Part shown: in pieces, positions 36,208 through 45,271 of the stretch
How positions within the stretch are numbered: the first letter of the stretch is position 1
How the letters are laid out: each line of letters begins with the position of its first letter
DNA from: Streptomyces scabiei 87.22
Lineage (GTDB): Bacteria; Actinomycetota; Actinomycetes; Streptomycetales; Streptomycetaceae
Assembly (NCBI RefSeq): GCF_000091305.1
Contig: NC_013929.1
Coordinates: 248,001-312,000 of the forward strand
Length of the DNA: 64,000 nucleotides
Reading direction: 5' to 3'
Translations under genes and position numbers: made by a program
The notes under the pieces: generated by a model
Databases searched by the model: none
The model's input: the letters and a program-made list of their open reading frames with translations, nothing else
Told to the model about the DNA's origin: nothing

Positions 36208-36852
36208 CTACGGCCGCGCGGCGTGGCCGTGGAGCCCGAGCCTGGTGATCGTGCGGCGGAGCGCGGTGCGGATCGCCTGCGTTGTCGACGGGTCGAGCGG
36301 TGCGGAAAGGTGGTCGATCTCCAGACCCGCGACGACCGAGAGGATGATCTCCGCGTCCGTCTCGGGATCGTCCGAGCCGAGCCGGGTCGCGACGTGACCG
36401 ACCTGGATCTGCAGGGCCTGGCGCCAGGCCCGCGAGACACGCGCGAGATCCGGCCTACGGGTTGCTTCGATCAGGAACTCGTACTCCGCGACCAGCCTCG
36501 TTCGTGCCTCGGTCAGTCCGTGCTGGATGAACGCCGTGAGGTGCTCGGCGATGTCGTCGGCGTGGTCGCCGTCCACCACACCCGCGAAAGCCGCGAGGAC
36601 CCGGTCCGCCTCCCGGCGGGTGTGCAACTCGAACGCCGCGAGGATCAGGTCGTCCTTGGTCTTGAAGTAGTAGCCGAGAGCTCCGAGCGGCAGGCCCGCT
36701 TCCGTCGCGATGGCCCGCATGGACAGCCCGGCCAGTCCCTTGTCCCCGATGACCCGCAGGGCCGCATCAAGGATGGCCGCCTTGCGGACCCCACCGCGCT
36801 CGGTCAGTACGGGGGTGTCTCGTTGCTGGGCGGATCCGCCGGGCCGGCTCAT
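36208..36852 (-). CDS. TetR-family regulator of the amidase/kinase operon
   Basis: The 214-residue repressor has the helix-turn-helix VRKAAILDAALRVIGDKGLA, GLSMRAIATEAGLPLGALGY, YFKTKDDLIL and a TetR C-terminal domain (HLTAFIQHGLTEARTRLVAE, VVAGLEIDHLSAPLDPS). ATG 36852 follows GAGGAAAGAC. It is divergent from the SDR/amidase/kinase-fusion/permease operon starting at 37135, with two similar palindromes between them. It should keep that operon off until the substrate appears. Confidence 0.92.
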   Translation of the reverse strand: MSRPGGSAQQRDTPVLTERGGVRKAAILDAALRVIGDKGLAGLSMRAIATEAGLPLGALGYYFKTKDDLILAAFELHTRREADRVLAAFAGVVDGDHADDIAEHLTAFIQHGLTEARTRLVAEYEFLIEATRRPDLARVSRAWRQALQIQVGHVATRLGSDDPETDAEIILSVVAGLEIDHLSAPLDPSTTQAIRTALRRTITRLGLHGHAARP

Positions 36853-36995
36853 GTCTTTCCTCGTCCCCTTCCCCTGTGGGTGACCGTCGGGCGTCGCACG
36901 ACGGCAATGCATGGCGCAGTGGCCGCACGGTAGCAATCGCGGAGCAGTCCGCCTGAGCGGTGAGGCAGCCGCAGCCTACCACTCAAGCTGAACTG

Positions 36996-37093
36996 GTACG
37001 AACGTACAACTCATACTGAGTCGTGGATATGCAGGTCGTGAAGTCATTGCCAGGGCGCTCCAAGCTGCCTACTGTGACGAACGTCCAACTCAT
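36996..37093. promoter_or_regulatory. Two TetR-type operators in divergent promoter region
   Basis: GTACG-AA-CGTAC (36996-37007) and GACG-AA-CGTC (37076-37085) are small palindromes 80 bp apart. Both lie inside a 17-base direct repeat ACGAACGT(A/C)CAACTCAT at 36998-37014 and 37077-37093 (16 of 17 identical). Confidence 0.65.
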
Positions 37094-37134
37094 TCACGCC
37101 ATCGCGCGTCCAGGGATCCGAGGGTGAGCACCAC

Positions 37135-37947
37135 ATGAACCCGACCAACGCCGACGGCCGGCCCGTCGCGATCATCACCGGGGTCGGCAGTGCGTCCGGC
37201 ATCGGCTTCGCATGCGCCGAGCGATTGGCCGACGACTTCTCGCTGATGATCACCTCGACCACCGCGCGGATCCATTCGCGGGTTGCCGAGCTGGCGGGCA
37301 GCTGCCCCGTCCGTGGGGTCGCGGGGGATCTCACCGACGCCCGGTTCGCGGAGTCGGTGGTGGCCGAGGCGCTGGACGTCTTCGGGCGGATCGACGTTCT
37401 GGTCAACAACGCCGGGATGGTCTCGGTGGCCGATCCCGAGGACCCGTCCAGCATCGCCACCGCCTCGGACGAGCAGTGGCGTTCCGCCCTGGCGCGCAAT
37501 CTCGACACCACCTTCCACATGACCCGCGCCGCCCTCCGGCCGATGCTCGAGCGCGGGTACGGCCGGGTGGTGAACATGTCGTCGCTCTCCGGCCCGGTGA
37601 TGGCGTACAAGGGCGACGTCGCCTATCACACGGCCAAGGCCGGCCTGATCGGCCTCACGCGCTCGACAGCCATGGACACGGCCCCTCGGGGCGTCACGGT
37701 CAACGCCGTCGCCCCCGGCTGGATCGCCACCGGAGGGCTGGACGAGCACGTCGACGCCCTCGGGGCGGCAACGCCGGTGGGTCGCGCCGGGCGTCCCGAG
37801 GAGGTGGCCGCTCTGGTGGCGTTCCTGGCCTCGCCGGAGTCGTCCTACGTCACGGGACAGCTGTTCGTGGTGGACGGCGGCAACTCCATCCAGGAGGAGC
37901 GCGGACTGGGCCCGACAGGCGCCCCCGCGTCACTTTTCACGCATTAG
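37135..37947 (+). CDS. SDR family oxidoreductase
   Basis: This 270-residue classical SDR has the cofactor loop [10 protein letters not shown] (about 15-24), NNAG, a catalytic Ser in NMSSLSG, YHTAK (Tyr, Lys) and a C-terminal FVVDGGNS. It should interconvert an alcohol and an aldehyde or ketone with NAD(P). It is first gene of the operon under the divergent TetR. The next gene starts 60 bases on. Within the proposed pathway it would handle the aldehyde released by the PLP fusion enzyme, an inference from gene order. Confidence 0.9.
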   Translation: MNPTNADGRPVAIITGVGSASGIGFACAERLADDFSLMITSTTARIHSRVAELAGSCPVRGVAGDLTDARFAESVVAEALDVFGRIDVLVNNAGMVSVADPEDPSSIATASDEQWRSALARNLDTTFHMTRAALRPMLERGYGRVVNMSSLSGPVMAYKGDVAYHTAKAGLIGLTRSTAMDTAPRGVTVNAVAPGWIATGGLDEHVDALGAATPVGRAGRPEEVAALVAFLASPESSYVTGQLFVVDGGNSIQEERGLGPTGAPASLFTH

Positions 37948-38006
37948 CTCTTTGCGTGCCCGTATGGCCTTTTACCCGCACTGCCCATTGCCAGGAGGAG
38001 CGAAGA

Positions 38007-39440
38007 ATGGATCTGAACTATCTGTCGGCCGAGGAAATGCTGGGGGCGTTTCGGCGGCGCGAGCTGTCCCCGGTGGAAGTCCTGGACTCGCTGATCGAGC
38101 GGGTCTCCAAGACCGGCGAGGTCAACGCGGTCGCCGAGGAGATGTTCGACGAGGCCCACGAGGTCGCGCGCGCCGCCGAGGCCAGGTACGCGGGGAAGGG
38201 TCCCGCACCCCGGGCGCTCGAAGGTGTCCCGGTCGCGGTGAAGGAGGAGATGCCGATCGCCGGCCGGTCCCATCGCCTCGGCTCCCTGCTGACCGAGGGC
38301 ACCGTCGCGACGCGGACGCAGCCGATGGTCCAGCGGCTGATCGACGCCGGTGCGGTCCTGCACCTGCGGACCACGACACCGGAGTTCTCGATCGCCGTGA
38401 CCACCCACTCCGAGCTGTGGGGCGTCACACGCAATCCCTGGAACCTCGACTACAGCCCCGGCGGTTCGTCGGGCGGCTCGGGTGCGGCACTGGCTGCCGG
38501 ACTCGCCCCCCTGGCCACCGGCTCCGACATCGCGGGCTCCATCCGGGTGCCGTCGGCGCTGTGCGGTGTCGTCGGGTTCCGACCCCCCTACGGACGGGTT
38601 CCGTCGCTGCCGCCGCTCAGTTTCGACACGTACTGCCAGGACGGGCCGATGGCTCGCACGGTCACCGACTGTGCTCTCTTCCAGAACGTCATCGCCGGAC
38701 CGGACCTCGTGGACCACGTCTCGGTACCCGCTGCTCCACCTCTCCCAACGACCTTCGGATCCTGTGCGGGACTGAAGGTCGCGCTCGCGGTCACCATCGG
38801 CGACTTCCCCGTCGTCCCCGAGGCGGCGGCCAACATCGAGCGGTTCGCGAACGCCCTGCGGGACGCCGGGGCCGAGGTGACCCCGGTCGAGATCCCGATC
38901 ACCCGCCAGTCGATCATGGCCACCGCATTCGCCCACTACGGCCTCCTCCTCGGTCCGTCCGTACGGGAGTGCGCACCGGCCGACGACCCGAGGTGGTCCC
39001 GGAACGTCCTCGACGTCGTCGAGGCGAGCGAGGCGGCCCTGAAGAAGCTCGGCGCCCTGCGGACCTTCGAGGAGGAAGGCCGTATGCACGCCGTACTCGC
39101 CGGGATATACCGCGACCACGACGCCCTCATCTGCCCGACCCTGGCCACCACCGGCTACCCGGCGGACGCCACCTCCGCGGAGTCCGTGGAGCTTGCCGAG
39201 GGCGTGCGGTTCGCCAACCTCGTGAGCCAGTGCCTGACCCAGCTCTTCAACATCGCGAGCCGGCATCCGGTCCTCAACGTGCCCTCGGGCCGCGCCGGCA
39301 ACGGTGTGCCGACCGGGGTGCAGATCGTCGCCCGGCCGTTCGACGATCTGACGGCGTTCCGTCTCGGGGCGGCCGCCGAGGCACGTCTCGGCCTCTGGAG
39401 CGACCCGGACTGGCGTCCGAGGATGGCCCACCGTGGCTGA
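38007..39440 (+). CDS. Amidase (amidase-signature family)
   Basis: This 477-residue amidase-signature hydrolase has catalytic Lys79 in GVPVAVKEEM, the Gly/Ser-rich motif SPGGSSGGSGAAL (cis-Ser about 154) and nucleophile Ser178 in GSDIAGSIR. The usual GSDTGGS has become GSDIAGS. It should release ammonia or an amine from an amide. ATG 38007 follows AGGAGGAGCGAAGA. Its last 8 bases overlap the kinase-fusion gene, so the two are translationally coupled and probably act on successive intermediates. Confidence 0.92.
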   Translation: MDLNYLSAEEMLGAFRRRELSPVEVLDSLIERVSKTGEVNAVAEEMFDEAHEVARAAEARYAGKGPAPRALEGVPVAVKEEMPIAGRSHRLGSLLTEGTVATRTQPMVQRLIDAGAVLHLRTTTPEFSIAVTTHSELWGVTRNPWNLDYSPGGSSGGSGAALAAGLAPLATGSDIAGSIRVPSALCGVVGFRPPYGRVPSLPPLSFDTYCQDGPMARTVTDCALFQNVIAGPDLVDHVSVPAAPPLPTTFGSCAGLKVALAVTIGDFPVVPEAAANIERFANALRDAGAEVTPVEIPITRQSIMATAFAHYGLLLGPSVRECAPADDPRWSRNVLDVVEASEAALKKLGALRTFEEEGRMHAVLAGIYRDHDALICPTLATTGYPADATSAESVELAEGVRFANLVSQCLTQLFNIASRHPVLNVPSGRAGNGVPTGVQIVARPFDDLTAFRLGAAAEARLGLWSDPDWRPRMAHRG

Positions 39441-42400
39441 GACGCAGCGGTCGTCCACCGACGAAGCCACCGCCGACGTCTCCGTCCACGCCGCCCCCGG
39501 CGCCGGCACCGGCACCGGCACCGGCACCGGCACCATGCTGTCGGAGCAGGACGCGGCCCGCCTCCTTCGTGAGGAGTGGGGAATCGACGGCCGGCTCACC
39601 GACCTGGGCAGCACGCAGGACCAGATCATGCTGGTCGAGGACGCCGGGAACGGGCGACGACACGTCCTGAAGGTGACCCTGGCCGACGGCGGTGCCGAGG
39701 CGGCCCACGCCGAACACCTGGCGATCCGTCACTTCCGGTCCCGGGATCCTGGTCTCGTGGTGCCGACAGCCGTCCCGACTCTTCGGGACCATGACCTGGT
39801 CGACCTCGACGGGCTCCGCATACAGCTGCTGGACTGGGTGCCGGGCACACCGCTGGGCTCTGTCGCGCACCTCTCGCCGAGGGCGCTGCGCTGCCTCGGC
39901 CGACTGGCCGCGCGATCGGTCAGCGCACTCGCCGGGTTCGACCACCCCGGGCTGCACCGCCGCTCCTCATGGGATCCGCGCCACGCGGTCCAGACCGTGT
40001 CGGGCCTCACCGGCCACTTCACGGACGCGGAGAACGCACTCTTCGAGCGGGCACTCGCTCCGGTCGCCGAGCTCATCGCTGCCGACACCGCCGGAGATGC
40101 CGCCGGGCGACTGCCGGTACAGGCCGTGCACACCGACATCCACGAGCACAACGTGGTCGGTGACGTCGATGCCGACGGAGAGTTCGCGCCGACCGGGATC
40201 ATCGACTTCGGTGACCTGGTGTGGACGTGGCGGGCCGCCGAGATCGCGACACCGATGCTGGCCGCCGTCGCACGTGCGCCCGAGGACCCGCTGGGAGCGG
40301 TGCTGCCCGTCCTCGCCGGGTACCTCGACCGGCTGTCGTTGTCCGAGGCCGAGGCGGACGCGCTCTGGACGCTGGTGCGTGCGCGTGCCGTGCTCTGCGC
40401 GGCGCTCCAGACCCTCGCGTCGCAACAGGATCCCGACGACGAGGGGGCGGCCGAGGTCGCCGCCGAGGACTGGCGGGCGTTGCGCGCCGTGCTGGAGACC
40501 GACCCGGCGCTCGCGACGGCGGTGGTGCGCCGGGCCTGCGGCTTCGACGCGCCGGAGACCGACCTGGCCGAGCTCGTCGCCCGGCATTCGCCGAGCCCGG
40601 TCCTTCTCGGCCAGGAGTCCGGTCCGCTCCGGCCGGTCGATCTGAGCGTCGAGTCGGAGCTGTTCTCGGCGGGCGACTGGCCGGACGGCGGAGCCTTCCC
40701 ACCGCTCGGGTCCGACGCGGAGACGGCCGTCGGGCGCTTCGACGAGGTCCGTCTCGGCCGGCCGGACCTCACCGACCGCGCGCCCGCCGCACTGCATCTG
40801 GGGGCTGATCTGTTCGTCCCCGTCGGCACGGAGGTCTTCGCCCCGTTCGACGCCACGGTGGTCCGGGCCGAGGCCCGAGCCGTCGTGTTGCAAAGCCGCG
40901 TCGACACCACCACGTTCTTCGTCCGGCTCGCCGGAGTGGCCGCGCACGTCCCCGTCGGGCACACCGTGCGCCGTGGTGCCGAGGTCGCCGTGGTCGCGCC
41001 GTCCACCGGCCCGCTGCCCGCCCATGTCCACGTCCAGCTCGGGCTCTCACCCGACCTGCCGGGCCACGGCAGGGTCCGGGACCGTGCGGCACTGCTGACG
41101 CTCTGTGCGGACCCGTCGCCGCTCGTCGGGACGCCCGTCCGGGCGGAGCAGGGAACGACGGTCGAACGTGTGCAGGAGCGGCGGGCGAAGTACGTGGCCG
41201 GCGCCCAGTCGACGTACTTCGACCATCCCGTACAGATGGTCCGGGGCCGGCGGCACTGGCTCTACGACAGCGCGGGCCGACGGTACCTCGACATGATCAA
41301 CAACGTCGCGGTCGTCGGGCACTCGCACCCCGCGCTCACCAAGGCGGCGGCTCGGCAGATGGCACTGCTCAACACCAACTCCCGCTTCCTGTACGACGCC
41401 ATGGGCGAGTACGCGGAACGGCTCGCCGCCACCCTGCCCGAGGAACTGCACACCTTCTTCTTCGTGAACTCGGGCAGCGAGGCCGTCGATCTCGCCGTCC
41501 AACTGGCCCGGATCCACACCGGGCGACGCTCGGTGGTCGCCGTCGAAGGCTCCTACCACGGCTGGACCTCGGACGTGTTCGCCCTGGACACGCTTCCCCA
41601 TGACCGCCCGCGCTGGCGCGAGGAACTCGACGGACACGTCCACGTCACCGAGACGCCCGACCCGTACCGGGGACGGCACGGTGCGCGCGCGGAACCGTAC
41701 GTGGAGTCCGTGCGGCGAGCCTGCGCCGAAGCCGGCCCCGGCGGTGGCGTGGCCGCGTTCGTGTCCGAACCCCTGCTCGGCAGCCAGGGAGGAATCGTTC
41801 CCCCGCCGGGGTACCTGGCCGGGGCCTACGCCGCCGTGCGCGAGGCGGGCGGGGTGTGCATCGCCGACGAGATCCAGGTCGGGATGGGGCGGACCGGTCC
41901 GGCCTTCTGGGCGTTCGAAGGCCAGGGCGCGACCCCCGACATCGTCGCCGCTGCGAAGGCGACCGGCAACGGACATCCCCTCGGTGTCGTCGCGTGCCGG
42001 GCCGAGATCGCGGCGGAGTTCGGCCGACGAGCCGGGTTCTTCTCCTCCACCGGCGGCGGCCCGGTCTCGTGCCGGATCGGTACGGCGGTCCTCGACGTCC
42101 TGCGTGACGAACGCCTGCCGGAGAACGCGCGCACGGTCGGCGCGTATCTCGGCGGAGAGCTCAACACCCTGGCGGCGCGCTTCCCCGAGATCGGCGCCGT
42201 CTACGGGGAGGGCCTCTACCGCGGGGTCGACATCGTCGTACCGGGCGGCGACAAGGAGCCGGCGCCCGCTGCCGCGACCCAGATCTGCGAACGCATGCTC
42301 GAACTCGGTGTCGTCATCCAGCCCACCGGAGTCGAGCTCAACGTCCTGAAGATCAAGCCGCCCCTCTGCTTCGACACACCGGCCGCCGACTACTTCCTCG

Positions 42401-42507
42401 CCCGGTTCACCCAGGTGCTCGATGAGCGGGCGCGGTCCCGCGCGGCCTCGGCCCGGTCGGTTCACCGGCACCCCACGACCGTGCAGGGTGGCCAGGGAAA
42501 GGAATGA
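39433..42507 (+). CDS. Kinase / M23-like / class III aminotransferase fusion (phospholyase type)
   Basis: The 1024-residue fusion begins with an aminoglycoside-phosphotransferase-like kinase, about 35-370: HTDIHEHN (catalytic D235, N240) and IIDFGD (D258). Next is an M23/LytM-like domain, about 430-560, with zinc-site pattern HLGAD (H455, D459) and HVH (H531, H533). Last is a class III PLP aminotransferase, about 580-1010: GSEAVDLAV, DEIQVGMGRTG and Schiff-base Lys842 in AAKATGNG. Bacterial fusions of this kind are related to hydroxylysine kinase plus phospho-amino-alcohol ammonia-lyases. I infer it phosphorylates an amino alcohol, then eliminates ammonia and phosphate. There is no signal peptide, so the M23 part is cytoplasmic and its role is unclear. 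Confidence 0.88.
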   Translation: MAETQRSSTDEATADVSVHAAPGAGTGTGTGTGTMLSEQDAARLLREEWGIDGRLTDLGSTQDQIMLVEDAGNGRRHVLKVTLADGGAEAAHAEHLAIRHFRSRDPGLVVPTAVPTLRDHDLVDLDGLRIQLLDWVPGTPLGSVAHLSPRALRCLGRLAARSVSALAGFDHPGLHRRSSWDPRHAVQTVSGLTGHFTDAENALFERALAPVAELIAADTAGDAAGRLPVQAVHTDIHEHNVVGDVDADGEFAPTGIIDFGDLVWTWRAAEIATPMLAAVARAPEDPLGAVLPVLAGYLDRLSLSEAEADALWTLVRARAVLCAALQTLASQQDPDDEGAAEVAAEDWRALRAVLETDPALATAVVRRACGFDAPETDLAELVARHSPSPVLLGQESGPLRPVDLSVESELFSAGDWPDGGAFPPLGSDAETAVGRFDEVRLGRPDLTDRAPAALHLGADLFVPVGTEVFAPFDATVVRAEARAVVLQSRVDTTTFFVRLAGVAAHVPVGHTVRRGAEVAVVAPSTGPLPAHVHVQLGLSPDLPGHGRVRDRAALLTLCADPSPLVGTPVRAEQGTTVERVQERRAKYVAGAQSTYFDHPVQMVRGRRHWLYDSAGRRYLDMINNVAVVGHSHPALTKAAARQMALLNTNSRFLYDAMGEYAERLAATLPEELHTFFFVNSGSEAVDLAVQLARIHTGRRSVVAVEGSYHGWTSDVFALDTLPHDRPRWREELDGHVHVTETPDPYRGRHGARAEPYVESVRRACAEAGPGGGVAAFVSEPLLGSQGGIVPPPGYLAGAYAAVREAGGVCIADEIQVGMGRTGPAFWAFEGQGATPDIVAAAKATGNGHPLGVVACRAEIAAEFGRRAGFFSSTGGGPVSCRIGTAVLDVLRDERLPENARTVGAYLGGELNTLAARFPEIGAVYGEGLYRGVDIVVPGGDKEPAPAAATQICERMLELGVVIQPTGVELNVLKIKPPLCFDTPAADYFLARFTQVLDERARSRAASARSVHRHPTTVQGGQGKE
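39499..39534 (+). repeat. Hexanucleotide tandem repeat in fusion gene
   Basis: One GGCGCC plus five GGCACC units (39499-39534) encode a Gly-Ala/Gly-Thr run directly before Met35 (39535). Slippage would change length but not frame. Met35 could be an alternative start, since kinase homology begins just after it. Confidence 0.85.
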
Positions 42508-42513
42508 GAGCCC

Positions 42514-43950
42514 ATGACCGGAACACCCGCCTCTGAAGCCGGGATCGAACCGCACCACGTCGATCCGGTGCCCGAATCCCACCGCCGAGGGCGCCCCCGC
42601 GACCTCTTCCACGTGTGGTTCGCCTCCAACCTCAACGTCGGCAACGCCATCTTCGGCGCGATCATCTACTCGGTCTGCCGCAGCATCCCGCTCGCGTTGC
42701 TCGCCGCCGTCATCGGCAACGTGGTCGGGACCGTCCTCATGGCCCTGCACTCGATCCAGGGTGCCAGGCTGGGGATTCCCCAACTGATCCAGAGCCGCGG
42801 CCAGTTCGGCTACCTCGGTGCCCTGGTGCCCGTCGTGGTGGGGTCCGTCATGTACGTCGGGTTCACGGTCTCGGTCTCGCTCGCGGGCGGTATCGCGCTC
42901 AAGGTCGCCACGGACGGCAGGATCCCGCTGCCCCTGGCCACGTCCCTGGTCGCCGCGCTGAGCGTGGTCCCCGCACTGATGGGCAACCGGGCCATCCACG
43001 TCGTCGCCCGCTGCGCGACGTGGCCGCTCACCGTCAGCCTGATCGTCGTCAGCGCCTACACGCTCGTGCGAGGGGACGGCGTGGCGGTGACCTCCGGTCC
43101 GGTGTCGCTCACGTCGTTCCTCGCCGGCACCGGGGTCGCCGTGACGTTCGCGCTCACCTACGCGACGGCCGTCTCGGACTACTCCCGCTACCTGCCGAGC
43201 GACGCTTCGGGCCGGGCGGTCTTCTGGTGGACGGCGGCCGGGGTGTTCCTGTCGTCCACCTTCTGCTGCGTCATCGGTGTGCTGCTCGCGGCCAGGTTCG
43301 CGGCCGCGGACGTCTTCCAGAGCGCCAGTGCCGCGCTCGGCGGGGGCGCACTCGCGACCGTCGTCCTGGTGGTGACCGCCCTGGGCCTGGCCGTGACGAA
43401 CATGCTGAACCTCTACGGCGGGATGCTGAACCTGATCACCGGCCTCTCGACCTTCGTCAAGATCCCGAACTCGTTCAGGACCCGTGCGGCGATGATGCTG
43501 CCGACCCTCGTCATCGGAGTGGGCCTGGCCGTCACGGCGTCACAGGACTTCACCGGCAACCTGACGGCGTTCCTGTCGTTCCTGCTCCTGCTCCTCATTC
43601 CCTGGGGAGCGGTGAACCTGGTGGACTTCTACCTCGTCCAGCACGGAGAGTACGACGTTCCCGGCATGTACACCCGCAGCGGGAAGTACTGGAGCGATCG
43701 GGCCACGTGGACCCACTACGGAGTCAACCTCAAGGTTCTCATCGCCTTCCTGGCCGGCGTGGTGTCCGGCATCCCGGCCATGAGCAACGCCTGGTACGTC
43801 GGGCCCGTCGCGCGACGATTCGCCGACGCCGACCTGTCCTGGATTCCCGGCATGGTCGTCACCTCGGTCGTCTACCTGGCGCTCGTCCGCGCCGGCCGAG
43901 GAGAGCCGCCCACGGCAGTCGCGCGCCCGCACGGGGCATCTCCCCTGTGA
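42514..43950 (+). CDS. NCS1-family nucleobase/cytosine permease
   Basis: This 478-residue membrane protein with about twelve helices belongs to the cytosine/purine/allantoin (NCS1) family: VWFASNLNVGNAIFGAIIYS in helix 1, QSRGQFGYLGALVPVVVGSV, and TYATAVSDYSRYLP in the centre. It imports a nitrogenous heterocycle or hydantoin-like compound with H+ or Na+. It starts 6 bases after the fusion gene stop, so it is in the same operon. Its presence is the best clue to the pathway substrate: a small nitrogen-rich compound. Confidence 0.92.
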   Translation: MTGTPASEAGIEPHHVDPVPESHRRGRPRDLFHVWFASNLNVGNAIFGAIIYSVCRSIPLALLAAVIGNVVGTVLMALHSIQGARLGIPQLIQSRGQFGYLGALVPVVVGSVMYVGFTVSVSLAGGIALKVATDGRIPLPLATSLVAALSVVPALMGNRAIHVVARCATWPLTVSLIVVSAYTLVRGDGVAVTSGPVSLTSFLAGTGVAVTFALTYATAVSDYSRYLPSDASGRAVFWWTAAGVFLSSTFCCVIGVLLAARFAAADVFQSASAALGGGALATVVLVVTALGLAVTNMLNLYGGMLNLITGLSTFVKIPNSFRTRAAMMLPTLVIGVGLAVTASQDFTGNLTAFLSFLLLLLIPWGAVNLVDFYLVQHGEYDVPGMYTRSGKYWSDRATWTHYGVNLKVLIAFLAGVVSGIPAMSNAWYVGPVARRFADADLSWIPGMVVTSVVYLALVRAGRGEPPTAVARPHGASPL

Positions 43951-43989
43951 CCCGGGCCCCTGCACTACGCGCCGCTCCCCCACCGGGGC

Positions 43990-44012
43990 CTCGGCCCGGC
44001 ACGCCGGCCGAG
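43990..44012. terminator. Hairpin between convergent operons
   Basis: CTCGGCCCGGC-AC-GCCGGCCGAG (43990-44012) forms a GC-rich stem with one bulged C. It lies between the permease stop at 43950 and the histidine-kinase stop at 44021, as expected for a shared terminator without T-tract. Confidence 0.6.
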
Positions 44013-44020
44013 CCGCAGGT

Positions 44021-45271
44021 TCATGGGTGGACGTGTTCGGTCCGTCCGGCGCCGGTGATGCGGAAGGACAGATGCGCGCCGTGGGGTGTGTCCTGGACCG
44101 TCAGGGTGCCTCCGTGGGCGGTGGCGATGTCGCGGGCGATGGCCAGGCCGAGTCCGGATCCGCCCGCGTCGCGGGCCCGGGCCTCGTCCAGTCGGTGGAA
44201 GCGCTGGAACACCCGCTCGCGGGAGGCGGCCGGGATGCCCGGGCCGTCGTCGATGACGTCCAGTCCGTCGGCCGTGACCTTGATGGTGATCCGGGAGGCG
44301 GCGTGACGGACCGCGTTGGCGACCAGATTGGCGACCATGCGTTCCAGGTGAGAGCGGGTGCCGGTCACGATGACGTCGGACTCCAGCTCCAGCACGATCT
44401 TCACGGGGGCCGGGCGTGCCGCGGCCTCGGCCGCCACTTGCGCCAGATCGACATCGGCCCCCATCAGTGGTTCGCCGCCGTCGAGCCGGGCGAGGAGCAG
44501 CAGATCACCGGTCAGCTCCTTGATGCGGGCCACGTCGGTCAGGGCTTCGGTGACGAGGTCGGGTGCCTGCGTCATCCCGAGTTCGAGCCGGGCGCTCAGC
44601 GTGGCGACGGGGTTGCGCAGTTCGTGGGCGGCGTCGGCGACGAACTGCTTGTGCCGGTCCACCGCGGACTCCAGCTGGCCCAGGGTGACGTTCATGGTCC
44701 GGGCCAGGCGTGCCACCTCGTCGCGGGTGACGGGCTCGGGGACCCTGCGGTGGAGGTTCTTGGCGGTGATGTCGGCGAAGGTGGCCCTGATCGATTCCAC
44801 GGGGGCCAGCACCCTGCCCATCAACTGCCATGTCATGACGGCCATCAGCACCACCAGCGCCGGGACACCCACCAGGAGCAGCTGCTCGAGCGTGTCGAGG
44901 GCGTTGCGGACGGGGGCCAGCGAGACCCGGGCCTTCACCGTCACCGGGCCGTCGACGGTGTCCACGACCTTGCTGGCGGTCGCGTAGCCGCCGGCCATCA
45001 CCACCTTCTCCCCGCCCGTGCCGGCGCCGTGCCCGCTCTTCGGCGGTGTCGACGACGCGCCGCCGTCCTCGCCGGGTGGAGCCGTGAGGATCGGGTCCTC
45101 CTTGAGGGCGGCGGCGTCGGCCCTGACCTTCCGGGTGGCCTCGTCGGCGACGCCGCCTTCCAGACTGTCGCGCAGCGTGAGGATCAGCACGAGGGAGGCC
45201 GCGGTCAGTACCGTGGCGACGATGACGGTCGCGGCCAGGGTCACCCGCAACCGCACCGACAGCCGGTTCAC
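44021..45271 (-). CDS. Sensor histidine kinase (HAMP/HisKA, OmpR-system partner)
   Basis: This 416-residue membrane kinase has TM1 at about 11-33, an outer sensor loop of about 95 residues with a Gly/Ser/Thr-rich insert, TM2 at about 130-150, HAMP, HisKA with phospho-His216 in DAAHELRNP, and HATPase motifs NAVRHA, DDGPGI and GGSGLGLAI. It phosphorylates the response regulator encoded upstream. GTG 45271 overlaps that gene's stop by 4 bases (GTGA). Confidence 0.93.
   Translation of the reverse strand: MNRLSVRLRVTLAATVIVATVLTAASLVLILTLRDSLEGGVADEATRKVRADAAALKEDPILTAPPGEDGGASSTPPKSGHGAGTGGEKVVMAGGYATASKVVDTVDGPVTVKARVSLAPVRNALDTLEQLLLVGVPALVVLMAVMTWQLMGRVLAPVESIRATFADITAKNLHRRVPEPVTRDEVARLARTMNVTLGQLESAVDRHKQFVADAAHELRNPVATLSARLELGMTQAPDLVTEALTDVARIKELTGDLLLLARLDGGEPLMGADVDLAQVAAEAAARPAPVKIVLELESDVIVTGTRSHLERMVANLVANAVRHAASRITIKVTADGLDVIDDGPGIPAASRERVFQRFHRLDEARARDAGGSGLGLAIARDIATAHGGTLTVQDTPHGAHLSFRITGAGRTEHVHP

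Noticed and set aside
39499..39534. Hexanucleotide array as a phase-variation switch
   Set aside because: The unit is a multiple of three, so slippage cannot switch the frame.
41047..42999. 650-residue minus-strand frame
   Set aside because: It opposes the aminotransferase and NCS1 genes; composition is typical of a shadow frame.
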